This document shows, piece by piece, positions 19,579-28,134 of a stretch of DNA of 64,000 bases. This DNA comes from Clostridia bacterium (GTDB taxonomy: Bacteria; Bacillota; Clostridia; TANB77; CAG-508): positions 193,185-257,184 of the forward strand of contig JAGBJN010000006.1 in assembly GCA_017934475.1 (NCBI GenBank). The letters run 5' to 3'. The notes beneath the pieces were generated by a model. That model had not been told where the DNA came from, made no database searches, and saw only the letters and a program-made list of their open reading frames with translations. A program made the translations under genes and the position numbers. Within the stretch, counting starts at the first letter, position 1; the number at the start of each line of letters is the position of its first letter.

Positions 19579-20853
19579 TTATCCTTCTCTTTTAATATTA
19601 ATTTTTGAATTTAATTTAATAATTCCAACATTTTCTTTACTAGATATTATTTCTATAAGTAAAGCTTCATATTTTCTATCAAGTACCTCTAACTCACCTT
19701 TTGAATTAATATGAGTACAACTAAACGACAATGTATAAGCGCCTGGTTTTATAGGAAGTAATTGTGTAAATTCTGCTATTGCTATTTCTCCTTTTACAAA
19801 TTTTCCAGGATATATTTTTTCAATCATTGAATTAGTTCCAGTAATCTCTATACCATTAAAATTTTTAATAGTCATTGTAAAAATTGGATTATCTATATCT
19901 TTATTAAACTTTATTTTAGACTTTAAAGTAACTATTTTTTCATTATCAATGCAATTTAAAAAATTGCCTTTTTCATCAAATATACCGTAATCAATAACTT
20001 CTGCATCTTTATTTCCATATTGAATTATATTCGGATTTTGATTAAAGTGACTTTTCCATGAGTTATCATCACCATCTATTATTGAAAAATCTGTTTTATT
20101 AATAGTATTCTGTTTTTCATCATTTCCTGTAATTATTTTTTTATAAAGTTCTACTCCTTCTTTAACATCTCCGTCAAATGTTTTATTTCCTTTTTGAAGT
20201 ATTATAGTTCTTGTACAATTCTTTAATACATCAGAAACATTATGTGTAACAAATAATATCGTTTTTCCTCTTTCTTTAAATTCTTCAAATTTTTTAAAGC
20301 ATTTTAATTGAAACGCCATATCTCCAACCGATAATACTTCATCTACAATTAAAATATCTGGGTCTACATTTATTGCACAAGCAAAAGCTAGTCTAGCAAA
20401 CATTCCTGAAGAATATGTTTTTACAGGTTGTGAAAGATGTTCTCCAATATCTGCAAAATCAATTATTTCTTGTTTCTTCGCTTCAATTTCTTTTTTAGAA
20501 AGGCCCATAACTTGTCCATGTTGATAAATATTTTCTTCTCCAGTTAGTTCTGGATTAAAAGCTGTTCCAAGTTCAAGCAAAGAACTTATTTTTCCATTTA
20601 TTTTAATTTCTCCTGAACTTTGTGTTGCAACACCCGTTATAATTTTAAGTAAAGTTGATTTTCCAGCTCCATTTTTACCTAATATACCTAGTATTTCTCC
20701 TCGTTTTACAGTTAAATTTAAATCGTCTAATGCTTTAAAATCAGAATGTTTTTTTATTATCGGTATAATTGTTTCTATAAGTCTAGCTTGTTTACTATTA
20801 TACATTTTATAGTTTTTAGTTAAGTTCTTAATTTCTATAATATTCTCTTCCAT
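19579..20853 (-). CDS. Polysaccharide ABC exporter ATPase with Wzt-type C-terminal domain
   Basis: A 424-residue protein. The ABC domain has Walker A GKNGAGKST (59-67), signature YSSGMFARLAFA (147-158), Walker B ILIVDEVL (167-174) and the switch His at 204. Residues from about 255 to the end form a beta-rich domain like the carbohydrate-binding domain of O-antigen Wzt, which recognises the modified end of a finished chain before export. It follows the permease gene in the operon. The two together form an RfbA/RfbB- or TagGH-like exporter. The tail suggests that chain termination is sensed, possibly a cap added by the methyltransferase/kinase-like protein at 11531-13153. Confidence 0.92.
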   Translation of the reverse strand: MEENIIEIKNLTKNYKMYNSKQARLIETIIPIIKKHSDFKALDDLNLTVKRGEILGILGKNGAGKSTLLKIITGVATQSSGEIKINGKISSLLELGTAFNPELTGEENIYQHGQVMGLSKKEIEAKKQEIIDFADIGEHLSQPVKTYSSGMFARLAFACAINVDPDILIVDEVLSVGDMAFQLKCFKKFEEFKERGKTILFVTHNVSDVLKNCTRTIILQKGNKTFDGDVKEGVELYKKIITGNDEKQNTINKTDFSIIDGDDNSWKSHFNQNPNIIQYGNKDAEVIDYGIFDEKGNFLNCIDNEKIVTLKSKIKFNKDIDNPIFTMTIKNFNGIEITGTNSMIEKIYPGKFVKGEIAIAEFTQLLPIKPGAYTLSFSCTHINSKGELEVLDRKYEALLIEIISSKENVGIIKLNSKINIKREG

Positions 20854-20885
20854 CGATTTCCTTTCTTTTTTACCTTTACCATTTA

Positions 20886-21677
20886 TTAAAGTACATCTGC
20901 AAAATCTTTTTTATTTCGTTTAAAGATAGCATTTCCCCAGATAAATATAATTAGTGTTACTCCCCAAAATATAGCAGTATATAATCCATGTTCAGCTGTT
21001 ATTATTTCTTCTCCTATAAATACTTGTCTAAATCCTGTTACCAAATATGTAAAAGGTGTACATTTCATTATAGTTTCTAATATTGGATACTTAGAAACCA
21101 TATTTAAGTTCCATATAATAGGTGTAAACCAGAAAAATAATTGCATTGCAATTCCAAGTAGATTAGAAAAATCTGGTACCATCGTTGTTATAGCAGAAGT
21201 AAATCTAGTGAATGCTATTATAAAGCAATATGTTGAAAATACTATATAAATCAAATATAAAACATTAGGCATATATCCATATATAATACATACAACAGTT
21301 GCAACTACAATTAAGAATAATGATACAAAACTAGATGATACTATTGATATTGTTGGTATTACATCTACTGGAAACACAACTTTTTTAACCAAATAGCTAT
21401 ATGCTCTAATTGAACCACTTGCACTCATTATACTATCATTAAGCCACATCCAAATTGCCATTCCAGGTAAAAACCATACTACATATGGATATTCTCCTGA
21501 ACTTCCTGTTTTTAAAATATATTGAAATACAATTACATATGTTGCCATAAATACAAATGGCTGTAAAAAGCCCCATATGCTTCCTAAACCTGTAGATGCA
21601 AACCTATTCTTAAAATCACTTTTACCAAGTTTTAGAACCATTTTCCAATTTTTAATTAAAGATTTTATAAATTCCAT
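20886..21677 (-). CDS. Polysaccharide ABC exporter permease (ABC-2 type)
   Basis: A 263-residue protein with six hydrophobic segments and the family layout of Wzm/TagG permeases: a basic amphipathic N terminus (KNWKMVLKLGKSDFKNRF), SIWGFLQPFVFM and FWFTPIIWNL before the last pair of helices. It carries an undecaprenyl-linked polysaccharide across the membrane together with the ATPase encoded 32 bases downstream. Length is normal for the family. Confidence 0.92.
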   Translation of the reverse strand: MEFIKSLIKNWKMVLKLGKSDFKNRFASTGLGSIWGFLQPFVFMATYVIVFQYILKTGSSGEYPYVVWFLPGMAIWMWLNDSIMSASGSIRAYSYLVKKVVFPVDVIPTISIVSSSFVSLFLIVVATVVCIIYGYMPNVLYLIYIVFSTYCFIIAFTRFTSAITTMVPDFSNLLGIAMQLFFWFTPIIWNLNMVSKYPILETIMKCTPFTYLVTGFRQVFIGEEIITAEHGLYTAIFWGVTLIIFIWGNAIFKRNKKDFADVL

Positions 21678-21687
21678 TTTTTCTCCT

Positions 21688-22689
21688 CTATTTAAATCTA
21701 TATACTATATACGAAATGATTGGGAAATGAAAAATCATAATCTCTTTTATCTTTCTTTTCCCGATTCCTTTAAATGACAAATATTTATTATATGTTATAA
21801 ATTTAAAATTAATAACATTTGATTTTAATAATTTATTATAATAATTAATTACTTTATTTTCTCTTTCATCTTTATGTAAGTTTAGCTTGTCCCTATATTC
21901 TAAACACATTTTGCTTCCAGATAAATAAGCTTTATTTATAACTCTTTCTTTTCTATATTTTTTAAAAACATTATATTTATTTGAATTTTCGTTTTCACTT
22001 TTCCATTTATTTAAATTCTGATTCAAACTTCTACCGCCAAACTCATTTGATGAATGTATTCTATATCCAAATAATGGTTTCTCTATACATGCTATTCCAT
22101 TTTGTTTTGATGCAAGATAAACATTAAGCCAATCATGTGCCATAACATTCTGAGAAAAAGGAAGCATTTGATCTTTTATCTGTGATGTAAATACTGTAGA
22201 ACAACCAATTGCAATATGTCTTGAAAATGCTAATATGTTATTTTTCCCATTTATAATCGGCATATTTTTATATTTTAGATAACTCTCATTTAAAATTTTT
22301 CCTTTTTCGTCTATTTGATGGCAGTCAGAATATACTAAATCTACATTTTCTTCTTTAAGGGCTTTTATACATTCTTCAATTTTGTTTTCATACCATATAT
22401 CATCATGATCAGCAAAAGCAATATATTTTGCATTTGATTTTTTTAGTAAAAATTCAAAATTATTTATATAGCCAACATTTTTTTCATTTAGAAAAACTTC
22501 GATTCTACTATCTTTTTGTTCATATTCTTTTAAAACATCTTTAACATTTTGCTGTGTTGATGCGTCATCACTAATTATTAGATGAATATTTTTATATGTT
22601 TGGCATAATATGCTATCTATTTGAAGTTTTAAATATTCAATATCGCTATTATATGTAGCAAGTAAAATATCAACTAAATCTTGTTCCAT
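21688..22689 (-). CDS. GT2 glycosyltransferase, first gene of the polysaccharide operon
   Basis: A 333-residue GT-A enzyme: VDILLATYNSDIEYL at the start, LIISDDASTQQN near residue 42, ADHDDIWYENK as metal motif near residue 93, and MAHDWLNVYL with YRIHSSNE in the C-terminal half. It is a close paralogue in organisation of the frameshifted gene at 15010-15967 and provides a useful in-window reference for that gene: here the same position reads SILCQTYKN without interruption. The ATG lies behind aaagagg and a strong promoter is placed upstream. Confidence 0.88.
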   Translation of the reverse strand: MEQDLVDILLATYNSDIEYLKLQIDSILCQTYKNIHLIISDDASTQQNVKDVLKEYEQKDSRIEVFLNEKNVGYINNFEFLLKKSNAKYIAFADHDDIWYENKIEECIKALKEENVDLVYSDCHQIDEKGKILNESYLKYKNMPIINGKNNILAFSRHIAIGCSTVFTSQIKDQMLPFSQNVMAHDWLNVYLASKQNGIACIEKPLFGYRIHSSNEFGGRSLNQNLNKWKSENENSNKYNVFKKYRKERVINKAYLSGSKMCLEYRDKLNLHKDERENKVINYYNKLLKSNVINFKFITYNKYLSFKGIGKRKIKEIMIFHFPIISYIVYRFK

Positions 22690-22725
22690 TTTTTCCTCTT
22701 TATTTTCACAAAATTAACTAGCATA

Positions 22726-22754
22726 ATTTTATCTTTAATTACGCAATTTGTCAA
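22726..22754 (-). promoter_or_regulatory. Promoter of the polysaccharide operon
   Basis: On the minus strand a perfect -35 TTGACA (22749-22754) is separated by 17 bases from -10 TAAAAT (22726-22731). It lies about 40 bases before the first gene of the operon, and no other convincing promoter was noticed down to 2535. Confidence 0.8.
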
Positions 22755-22779
22755 GCATTTTAGCCATTTTAGAAACATA

Positions 22780-22819
22780 AAAAATAGGACAAAAAACAAT
22801 GTTTTTTTGTCCTATTTTT
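22780..22819 (-). terminator. Terminator after pgsA
   Basis: An 18-bp near-perfect stem (22780-22797 with 22801-22819, one bulged T) with a 3-base loop and a T tract on the minus strand, placed immediately after the pgsA stop codon. Confidence 0.88.
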
Positions 22820-22820
22820 A

Positions 22821-23417
22821 TCACATATCTTTAAGTATTTTTTTGCTTCCCTTTAAATATGTAATCCCTGAAAAAATAGTTGCAATAACACAAGCTACCA
22901 TAAGTACTGTAGTTCCAAGGTTAATTAAAAAAGGTATTATATCCATTTGTTTTGTAAAAACATCTGCAAATTTATTGGTATCTACTAAAGCAAAAATAGT
23001 TGCAATCATTTGAGTAACAGTTTTTAGTTTTCCCCAAATATTTGCTGCAATAACTTCTCCTCCTTGCTCTACGGCAATAAGTCTATATCCAGAAACAACA
23101 AATTCTCTAAGTATAATTATTATTGGAATCCAAGCAGGTATTTTTTGATTTTCAACTAAAATTACTAAAGTTGTAATTACTAATATTTTGTCTGCAATTG
23201 GATCCAAGAATTTTCCAAATGTTGTAATTTGATTTCTACTTCTTGCAATATGTCCATCTAATTTATCTGTAATTGAAGCGATTGTAAATATTATTAATAA
23301 AATCCATGATTTTGTTGGTATCCCTATTAATTCACCTGGAAAATTAAAAAAATTGATTATTATCATTACTATAACTAATATTATTCTAAAAACTGTTAAT
23401 TTATTTGCTAAATTCAT
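22821..23417 (-). CDS. pgsA: CDP-diacylglycerol--glycerol-3-phosphate 3-phosphatidyltransferase
   Basis: A 198-residue membrane enzyme of phosphatidylglycerol synthesis. The full CDP-alcohol phosphotransferase signature D-x2-DG-x2-AR-x8-G-x3-D-x3-D is present (D51, D54, G55, A58, R59, G68, D72, D76). An N-terminal NLANKLTVFRI motif and four to five further hydrophobic segments agree with PgsA, and the length is normal. A good ribosome binding site (cggaggag) precedes the ATG. PgsA rather than another CDP-alcohol transferase is chosen from length and the LTVFRI start. Confidence 0.93.
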   Translation of the reverse strand: MNLANKLTVFRIILVIVMIIINFFNFPGELIGIPTKSWILLIIFTIASITDKLDGHIARSRNQITTFGKFLDPIADKILVITTLVILVENQKIPAWIPIIIILREFVVSGYRLIAVEQGGEVIAANIWGKLKTVTQMIATIFALVDTNKFADVFTKQMDIIPFLINLGTTVLMVACVIATIFSGITYLKGSKKILKDM

Positions 23418-23489
23418 ATTCTCCTCCGCTTCCTAAAATACATTTTTATTATATTATTGTATTATGAAAAAAGCAAGAAAAATATGACA

Positions 23490-23783
23490 TTATTTATATT
23501 GTTTTTCTACTATCTCTACAATATCTGATATATACTCTCCTATAACAGGGATATTCAAAGTAACAATTTTCTGAAGTGTCAATACTAATATTGCTGTTAT
23601 TATTGTAACTCCAATTCCTATTCCTACTCCTCTTGAAATTCCTGCTACTAGATTTGTAAAAAAAAGTTTTTTTCTATTTCCAAGTAATGTAGCCATATCT
23701 TCAATATTACTATCTAATAGTTTTTGATTTAAATTATCAATTTTTTTTAATAATAAATTCTCTTTTCTTTTTCTTCCAAACAT
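23490..23783 (-). CDS. DUF5665 family small membrane protein
   Basis: The ATG at 23783 (MFGRKRKENLL) is chosen over the GTG nine bases upstream because only it leaves room for an SD (aaaagg). The 97-residue product has a charged helical N terminus and one or two hydrophobic segments (GVGIGIGVTIITAILVLTL), then NIPVIGEYISDIVEIV, the recognisable end of DUF5665 proteins common in Clostridia. Function is unknown. Unusually, a perfect 14-bp hairpin ends directly against the start codon and includes part of the SD. Confidence 0.82.
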   Translation of the reverse strand: MFGRKRKENLLLKKIDNLNQKLLDSNIEDMATLLGNRKKLFFTNLVAGISRGVGIGIGVTIITAILVLTLQKIVTLNIPVIGEYISDIVEIVEKQYK

Positions 23784-23821
23784 AAAACACACAACCTTTT
23801 AATTATTAGGTTGTGTGTTTT
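23784..23821 (-). terminator. Hairpin between UPF0182 gene and DUF5665 gene, abutting a start codon
   Basis: A perfect 14-bp stem (23784-23797 with 23808-23821) with a 10-base loop lies just after the UPF0182 stop. On the minus strand its 3' arm ends in TTTT immediately followed by the DUF5665 ATG, and it contains the AGG of that gene's SD. It may be a terminator, a translation-controlling hairpin, or both. Confidence 0.65.
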
Positions 23822-23829
23822 TTATCTTT

Positions 23830-26616
23830 TTATTCATTTACAGTATTTTCTATTTCTTGATTTTGACTTTCAACTTCATTTTTTATTTTATTCTCTTCAA
23901 CTAATTGTTCAAGTTTAGTAATCAACTCTTGTAATTTGCTTACATCTTTTCCCATCATTTCCCAATTATTGCTTTGATTTGAATTATTTAAATTATGGTT
24001 TGCTTTGATTATCGTATCTATTAAATCATCTATTGTGTCTGTATTTTCAATTTCTATGTTAACAGCATATTGAGATACCAGATTGCTTAATGCCTCAGCA
24101 AGATTATTACCAATTGCAACTTTATTTTTATTTGCAACTATTACTTTTCTTAATATTGGTAGTGAATCCGCTTCATTTGTATATGTTGTATATATAGGCT
24201 CAACATATAGTAAATTATTTTCAAGTGGAACAATTATAATATTTTTTGTAATTTTGATTCCATTTACATTTAAACTATTTAATTCTTTCATTATTGTTCC
24301 ATCTTGTTCTAATTGTGTATCTAATTGAATTGTTCCTAAAATATTTGCATCTGCTTCATATTTGTAAATTTTTAATTTAGCTTTCCCATTGTCGTAACTT
24401 CCTACTAAATAAGAAATTAAATTTTGTCTTCCATTTAGTGTGTATGGTAAAACTAATCCTAATCTTTCAGTTTCTTCTATAGTTTTAACCATTGTATAAT
24501 AAGGCTTTATTTGTGTTCCTGTCCTTGTTAAAACTTTTCCAGTATTATATGTTGCAATTTGCCATGTGTCGTCATTTCTATATAATACATCTGGTGCGAC
24601 ATTATGATATCTTGTAATAACATCTGCTTGTACATTATATAAAAATTCTGGATATATAAAATGTTCACTTATATCGCTTGGTATTTCTTCATCTAAGCTT
24701 ACAAATAAATCAGGATATATATTTCTATATGCCATTACTATTGGGTCTGTTCTATCTGTAATATAGAACTTAATCGTTCCATCATAACTATCTACAAGTA
24801 CCTTAACAGAATTTCTTATATAATTCAATTCTATTTTTGATGTAGAGTTTTCTCTGATTGTTGATTTCTGTGAATATGGATAATCATTCGAAATTGTATA
24901 TGCGTCAAGCACCCATATTATTCTTCCTTCATTATTTACGACTACATATGGATTATCATCATAAACTAAATATGGCATTAAAGTTTTTGCTCTTTGTTTA
25001 ATATTTCTATTTGTTAGGATTTTGCTCTCACTTGTTATATCTGATGAAAATGCAAGTTTCAAATCTCCTTCTTTTATTGCTAAAATCAATCTATCTATAA
25101 AATTTAGTTTTAATCCTGCTTTCCCCCCATAATTATTTTCAATATACGAATCTTGATTTACATAGTCTAACTCTTTTTTGTCCTTTGTATTTGTTACAAC
25201 TGTATTATTTGTTTGCATTCCAAAGTAAATTCTAGGTTCTTTAATATTAACAATTTCATTTGTTAAATCAAATCCTTTTTGAACATGATTTAAATTTCCT
25301 GTATCTTTTGTTGTACTTGCTGAGGTAACTATTGTTCCAAATCCATGCGTGAATTCATATGTCTTATTATTATATGTTCCACTATTATTTATTTCTCTTG
25401 GAGAAATATAAACTAGATTGTCATTATATTTTCCAATTTGTGTGTTTATATATGAATAATATCCTTTTCCGGTTTGGCTTGTTTGTATATCCTTTAATAC
25501 CAATTCACCATTTACTATTCCAATATTATTTATTACATTTTCATAGTTTTCTAAATCCTGAGTAGTTATTTCCTGTGTTGGAGTATCTAAATTTATTTCT
25601 TCTACATTGATTCCATAAGCATTTTTGGTATAATTTATGTTTCTTTGTATATATTCTTTTTCTCTATCAAGTTCATTATATGTTACAAATATTGTTTGGA
25701 ATAAAGTCATCACAATAAATAATAAAACAAGGTAAATAGGTACAAATGTTAAAGATATTATTATTTTCTTTCTATCTTCTTGCTCAAAGCCTTTTATTGT
25801 TTTATATATTGAAATAACGAACACAATAGCAAGAATTCTATATCCCCATTTTTTAACTGTTACATCAGTAAAACCAGCACCATACAACGAATATGTTGAA
25901 GCATCACTTCCAATAGTCAAAAATTTATCTGTCCCAATATTTTGAGTAGTAAAGAAAATCATTAATCCAATAAGTATAGAAAGTATCTTTACTAAAATCA
26001 ACATTTGTTTTACAACTTTACTGTTTCTAACTATTTTCTTATCTACTCCATCAAAAAACATATTGAATGTAGCAATATAGTATATTGCCATATAAATAAG
26101 AAGTGCAGCAATTAAAATGATAAAATACCATAATCCCATCTCAATGAATGGTTTAATAAATACAAAATATCCAATATCTAATCCAAATATAGGATCTTGT
26201 ATTTCAAATTGTGCATTTTTTAAACATAATATAGCTTTTTCCATAATAAAATTTGATGTAAGTGCACTTATTATAACTGCCCCAATAAAAGAAATTGATT
26301 TATTTAGCAGTTTAGGCATTTTTCTATTTTCTGTGTTAAAAAATTCTTTTAACGCTGTTTTAATTTTTCTATTAGTTATATAAATCGAAGTAAATATTAT
26401 AGCAAAATTTATGACTAGTGTAATTCCCATATTTTTTACATTTTGCCAAAATACTCCTATATATTCTTCACCTATTTCAAGTGTTTCTAAATAAGTTCCT
26501 CTAAACATTATTATTCCAATTATTAAAGTAACAATAGAAACTGCAATAACTAAATACATACGAATTTTATTTTCTATATTTACTTCTTTTTTTATTTTCA
26601 ACAATTTTTCCTTCAA
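23830..26616 (-). CDS. UPF0182 (COG1615) family large membrane protein
   Basis: A 928-residue protein with about seven N-terminal hydrophobic segments (to about residue 310), then a long extracytoplasmic region beginning near TLFQTIFVTYNELDREKEYI and containing the family landmarks NINYTKNAYGI, EPRIYFGMQTNN, YIRNSVKVLVDSYDG and LYVEPIYT, and an acidic, Gln-rich C terminus. Length and order are normal for UPF0182. The start is TTG behind a strong aaggagg. It lies 14 bases downstream of ftsY, so the two are co-transcribed. The biochemical role of the family is unknown. Confidence 0.93.
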   Translation of the reverse strand: MKEKLLKIKKEVNIENKIRMYLVIAVSIVTLIIGIIMFRGTYLETLEIGEEYIGVFWQNVKNMGITLVINFAIIFTSIYITNRKIKTALKEFFNTENRKMPKLLNKSISFIGAVIISALTSNFIMEKAILCLKNAQFEIQDPIFGLDIGYFVFIKPFIEMGLWYFIILIAALLIYMAIYYIATFNMFFDGVDKKIVRNSKVVKQMLILVKILSILIGLMIFFTTQNIGTDKFLTIGSDASTYSLYGAGFTDVTVKKWGYRILAIVFVISIYKTIKGFEQEDRKKIIISLTFVPIYLVLLFIVMTLFQTIFVTYNELDREKEYIQRNINYTKNAYGINVEEINLDTPTQEITTQDLENYENVINNIGIVNGELVLKDIQTSQTGKGYYSYINTQIGKYNDNLVYISPREINNSGTYNNKTYEFTHGFGTIVTSASTTKDTGNLNHVQKGFDLTNEIVNIKEPRIYFGMQTNNTVVTNTKDKKELDYVNQDSYIENNYGGKAGLKLNFIDRLILAIKEGDLKLAFSSDITSESKILTNRNIKQRAKTLMPYLVYDDNPYVVVNNEGRIIWVLDAYTISNDYPYSQKSTIRENSTSKIELNYIRNSVKVLVDSYDGTIKFYITDRTDPIVMAYRNIYPDLFVSLDEEIPSDISEHFIYPEFLYNVQADVITRYHNVAPDVLYRNDDTWQIATYNTGKVLTRTGTQIKPYYTMVKTIEETERLGLVLPYTLNGRQNLISYLVGSYDNGKAKLKIYKYEADANILGTIQLDTQLEQDGTIMKELNSLNVNGIKITKNIIIVPLENNLLYVEPIYTTYTNEADSLPILRKVIVANKNKVAIGNNLAEALSNLVSQYAVNIEIENTDTIDDLIDTIIKANHNLNNSNQSNNWEMMGKDVSKLQELITKLEQLVEENKIKNEVESQNQEIENTVNE

Positions 26617-26630
26617 ATTTTGCCTCCTTA

Positions 26631-27539
26631 TTATTCGAAGAATGCTGCTGTAAATTCATGTGCATTAAATACTTCCATATCATCAATTTGTTCACCAATT
26701 CCTATAAATTTAATTGGTAAGTTATTTTCTTCAACTATTCCTATTACAACTCCACCTTTAGCTGTACCATCAAGTTTTGTAAGTACAAGTCCGGTTATGT
26801 CAGCAGTTTCTTTAAATGCCTTTACTTGTTCTATAGCATTTTGTCCTGTTGTTGCATCAAGTACAAGCAAAACTTCTTTTGACGCATCTGGTAATTCTTT
26901 ATCTATAACTTTCTTTATTTTCTCAAGCTCGTCCATTAGATACTTTTTGTTATGCAATCTTCCAGCTGTATCACAAATTAATACATCTGCATTTGTTTCT
27001 TTTACATATTTTATAGCATCAAATACAACAGATGCTGGATCTGCTCCTTCTGGCTTTTTTATAATATCTACATCTGCTCTTTTGGCCCAAATATCCAATT
27101 GTTCAACAGCTGCTGCACGAAATGTATCGGCTGCTGCAAGAACAACTTTCTTTCCATCTTTCTTTATTCTATTTGCTATTTTTCCAATTGATGTTGTTTT
27201 TCCAACTCCATTAACTCCAACAACCAAAATTACAGATGGCTTTGTTTCAAGTTTTAAACTTGAATCTTCTTTTTCAAGTATTTTAGCCATTTCATCTTTA
27301 AGAGCTTCTTTTACTTCTTGTTCATCTTTTATATTTTCTTTTTTTATTCTACTTCTTAAATTAGATATAATCTTCAAAGACGTTTCTGTCCCAACATCAG
27401 ACATAATTAATACTTCTTCTAATTCTTCTAATAATTCTTCATCTACTTTTCTGAATCCGCTAAAAACGGAATTGATTTTTTCATCAAAAGATGTTTTACT
27501 TTTACTTAATCCTGCTTTTAATTTATCAAAAAAACTCAT
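26631..27539 (-). CDS. ftsY: Signal recognition particle receptor FtsY
   Basis: A 302-residue SRP-family GTPase: an N-terminal four-helix domain (about 1-90), then the G domain with G1 GVNGVGKTTSIGKIA near residue 110, DTFRAAAVEQL, G3 DTAGRLHNK, LVLDATTGQNA and G4 TKLDGTAKGG. The acidic A domain of E. coli FtsY is absent, as usual in Firmicutes. It guides ribosome-SRP complexes to the Sec translocon at the membrane. A good RBS (aaaaggag) precedes ATG 27539. Confidence 0.96.
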   Translation of the reverse strand: MSFFDKLKAGLSKSKTSFDEKINSVFSGFRKVDEELLEELEEVLIMSDVGTETSLKIISNLRSRIKKENIKDEQEVKEALKDEMAKILEKEDSSLKLETKPSVILVVGVNGVGKTTSIGKIANRIKKDGKKVVLAAADTFRAAAVEQLDIWAKRADVDIIKKPEGADPASVVFDAIKYVKETNADVLICDTAGRLHNKKYLMDELEKIKKVIDKELPDASKEVLLVLDATTGQNAIEQVKAFKETADITGLVLTKLDGTAKGGVVIGIVEENNLPIKFIGIGEQIDDMEVFNAHEFTAAFFE

Positions 27540-27643
27540 ATTTTATTTCTCCTTTTGCATATAATCCTTAATATTATAACATATATTATTTATATTTACT
27601 ATATTTAATATAAAAAAAATATAATACTATATAAAATACAAAA

Positions 27644-27694
27644 AACTAAAAAAAGATGTAGAAAATAAATCTATTATCTACATCTTTTTTAGTT
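27644..27694 (-). terminator. Terminator after the 118-residue orphan gene
   Basis: A long stem (27644-27662 with 27677-27694, one bulged A) with a 14-base AT-rich loop and a T tract in the minus-strand orientation directly after the stop codon of the gene at 27695. Confidence 0.85.
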
Positions 27695-28051
27695 TTACAT
27701 CATACTTCTCCTACGAATTTCTTTATCTGTTGCCTTCTCCAGACGTGTTGCACATTTTTCAAGAAGTATTTCTTTTTCATCAAAAAACACTTCTTTTCCT
27801 TCTTTCTTTGCATCATTTCTTTTGTTTTCAAACTTTTGCAAAATCTTCACTGCAAATCTCCATAAACGATGAAGCATGTCATTGCTTATCTGATCATTTT
27901 TTTGCGTTTGCGTTCTTCTTACTGTTTCTTCATCAGTTAGCAAAATATCTGCTATCATAGATTCTTCAGTCTCATAGAACCGCAACAAATACACAAAATC
28001 CATAGATATTTCAGTCTCCTTAGGAATCTGATTTGATGCAGGTATTACCAT
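27695..28051 (-). CDS. Hypothetical protein (118 residues)
   Basis: The start is ATG 28051 (MVIPASNQIPKETE) because a perfect aaggagg lies seven bases upstream; the longer open frame to 28084 lacks one. The product is soluble and charged, with a helical, basic C-terminal half (WRFAVKILQKFENKRNDAKK, then KEIRRRSMM). It has its own sigma-A-type promoter and terminator and sits alone between ftsY and spoIIP. Base use looks richer in G and C than its neighbours, and it has one of the few in-frame CGG codons in the window (Leu-CGG-Phe). I do not recognise a family; a recently acquired orphan gene is likely. Confidence 0.65.
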   Translation of the reverse strand: MVIPASNQIPKETEISMDFVYLLRFYETEESMIADILLTDEETVRRTQTQKNDQISNDMLHRLWRFAVKILQKFENKRNDAKKEGKEVFFDEKEILLEKCATRLEKATDKEIRRRSMM

Positions 28052-28098
28052 TTGTATCCTCCTTATATGACTATATTTCAACAACGGCTACATTGCTT

Positions 28099-28127
28099 AT
28101 TATAGCACAGCCACAATACCGTTTCAA
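28099..28127 (-). promoter_or_regulatory. Promoter of the 118-residue orphan gene
   Basis: On the minus strand TTGAAA (28122-28127), a 17-base spacer and a perfect TATAAT (28099-28104). It lies just beyond the restored spoIIP stop codon (28135). Confidence 0.8.
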
Positions 28128-28134
28128 GTATTTT

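Noticed and set aside
26620-27564. Long plus-strand open frame of 314 codons opposite ftsY
   Set aside because: It is an exact antisense shadow of a clearly recognised gene, Ser/Phe-rich as expected from reversed AT-rich codons, with no SD.
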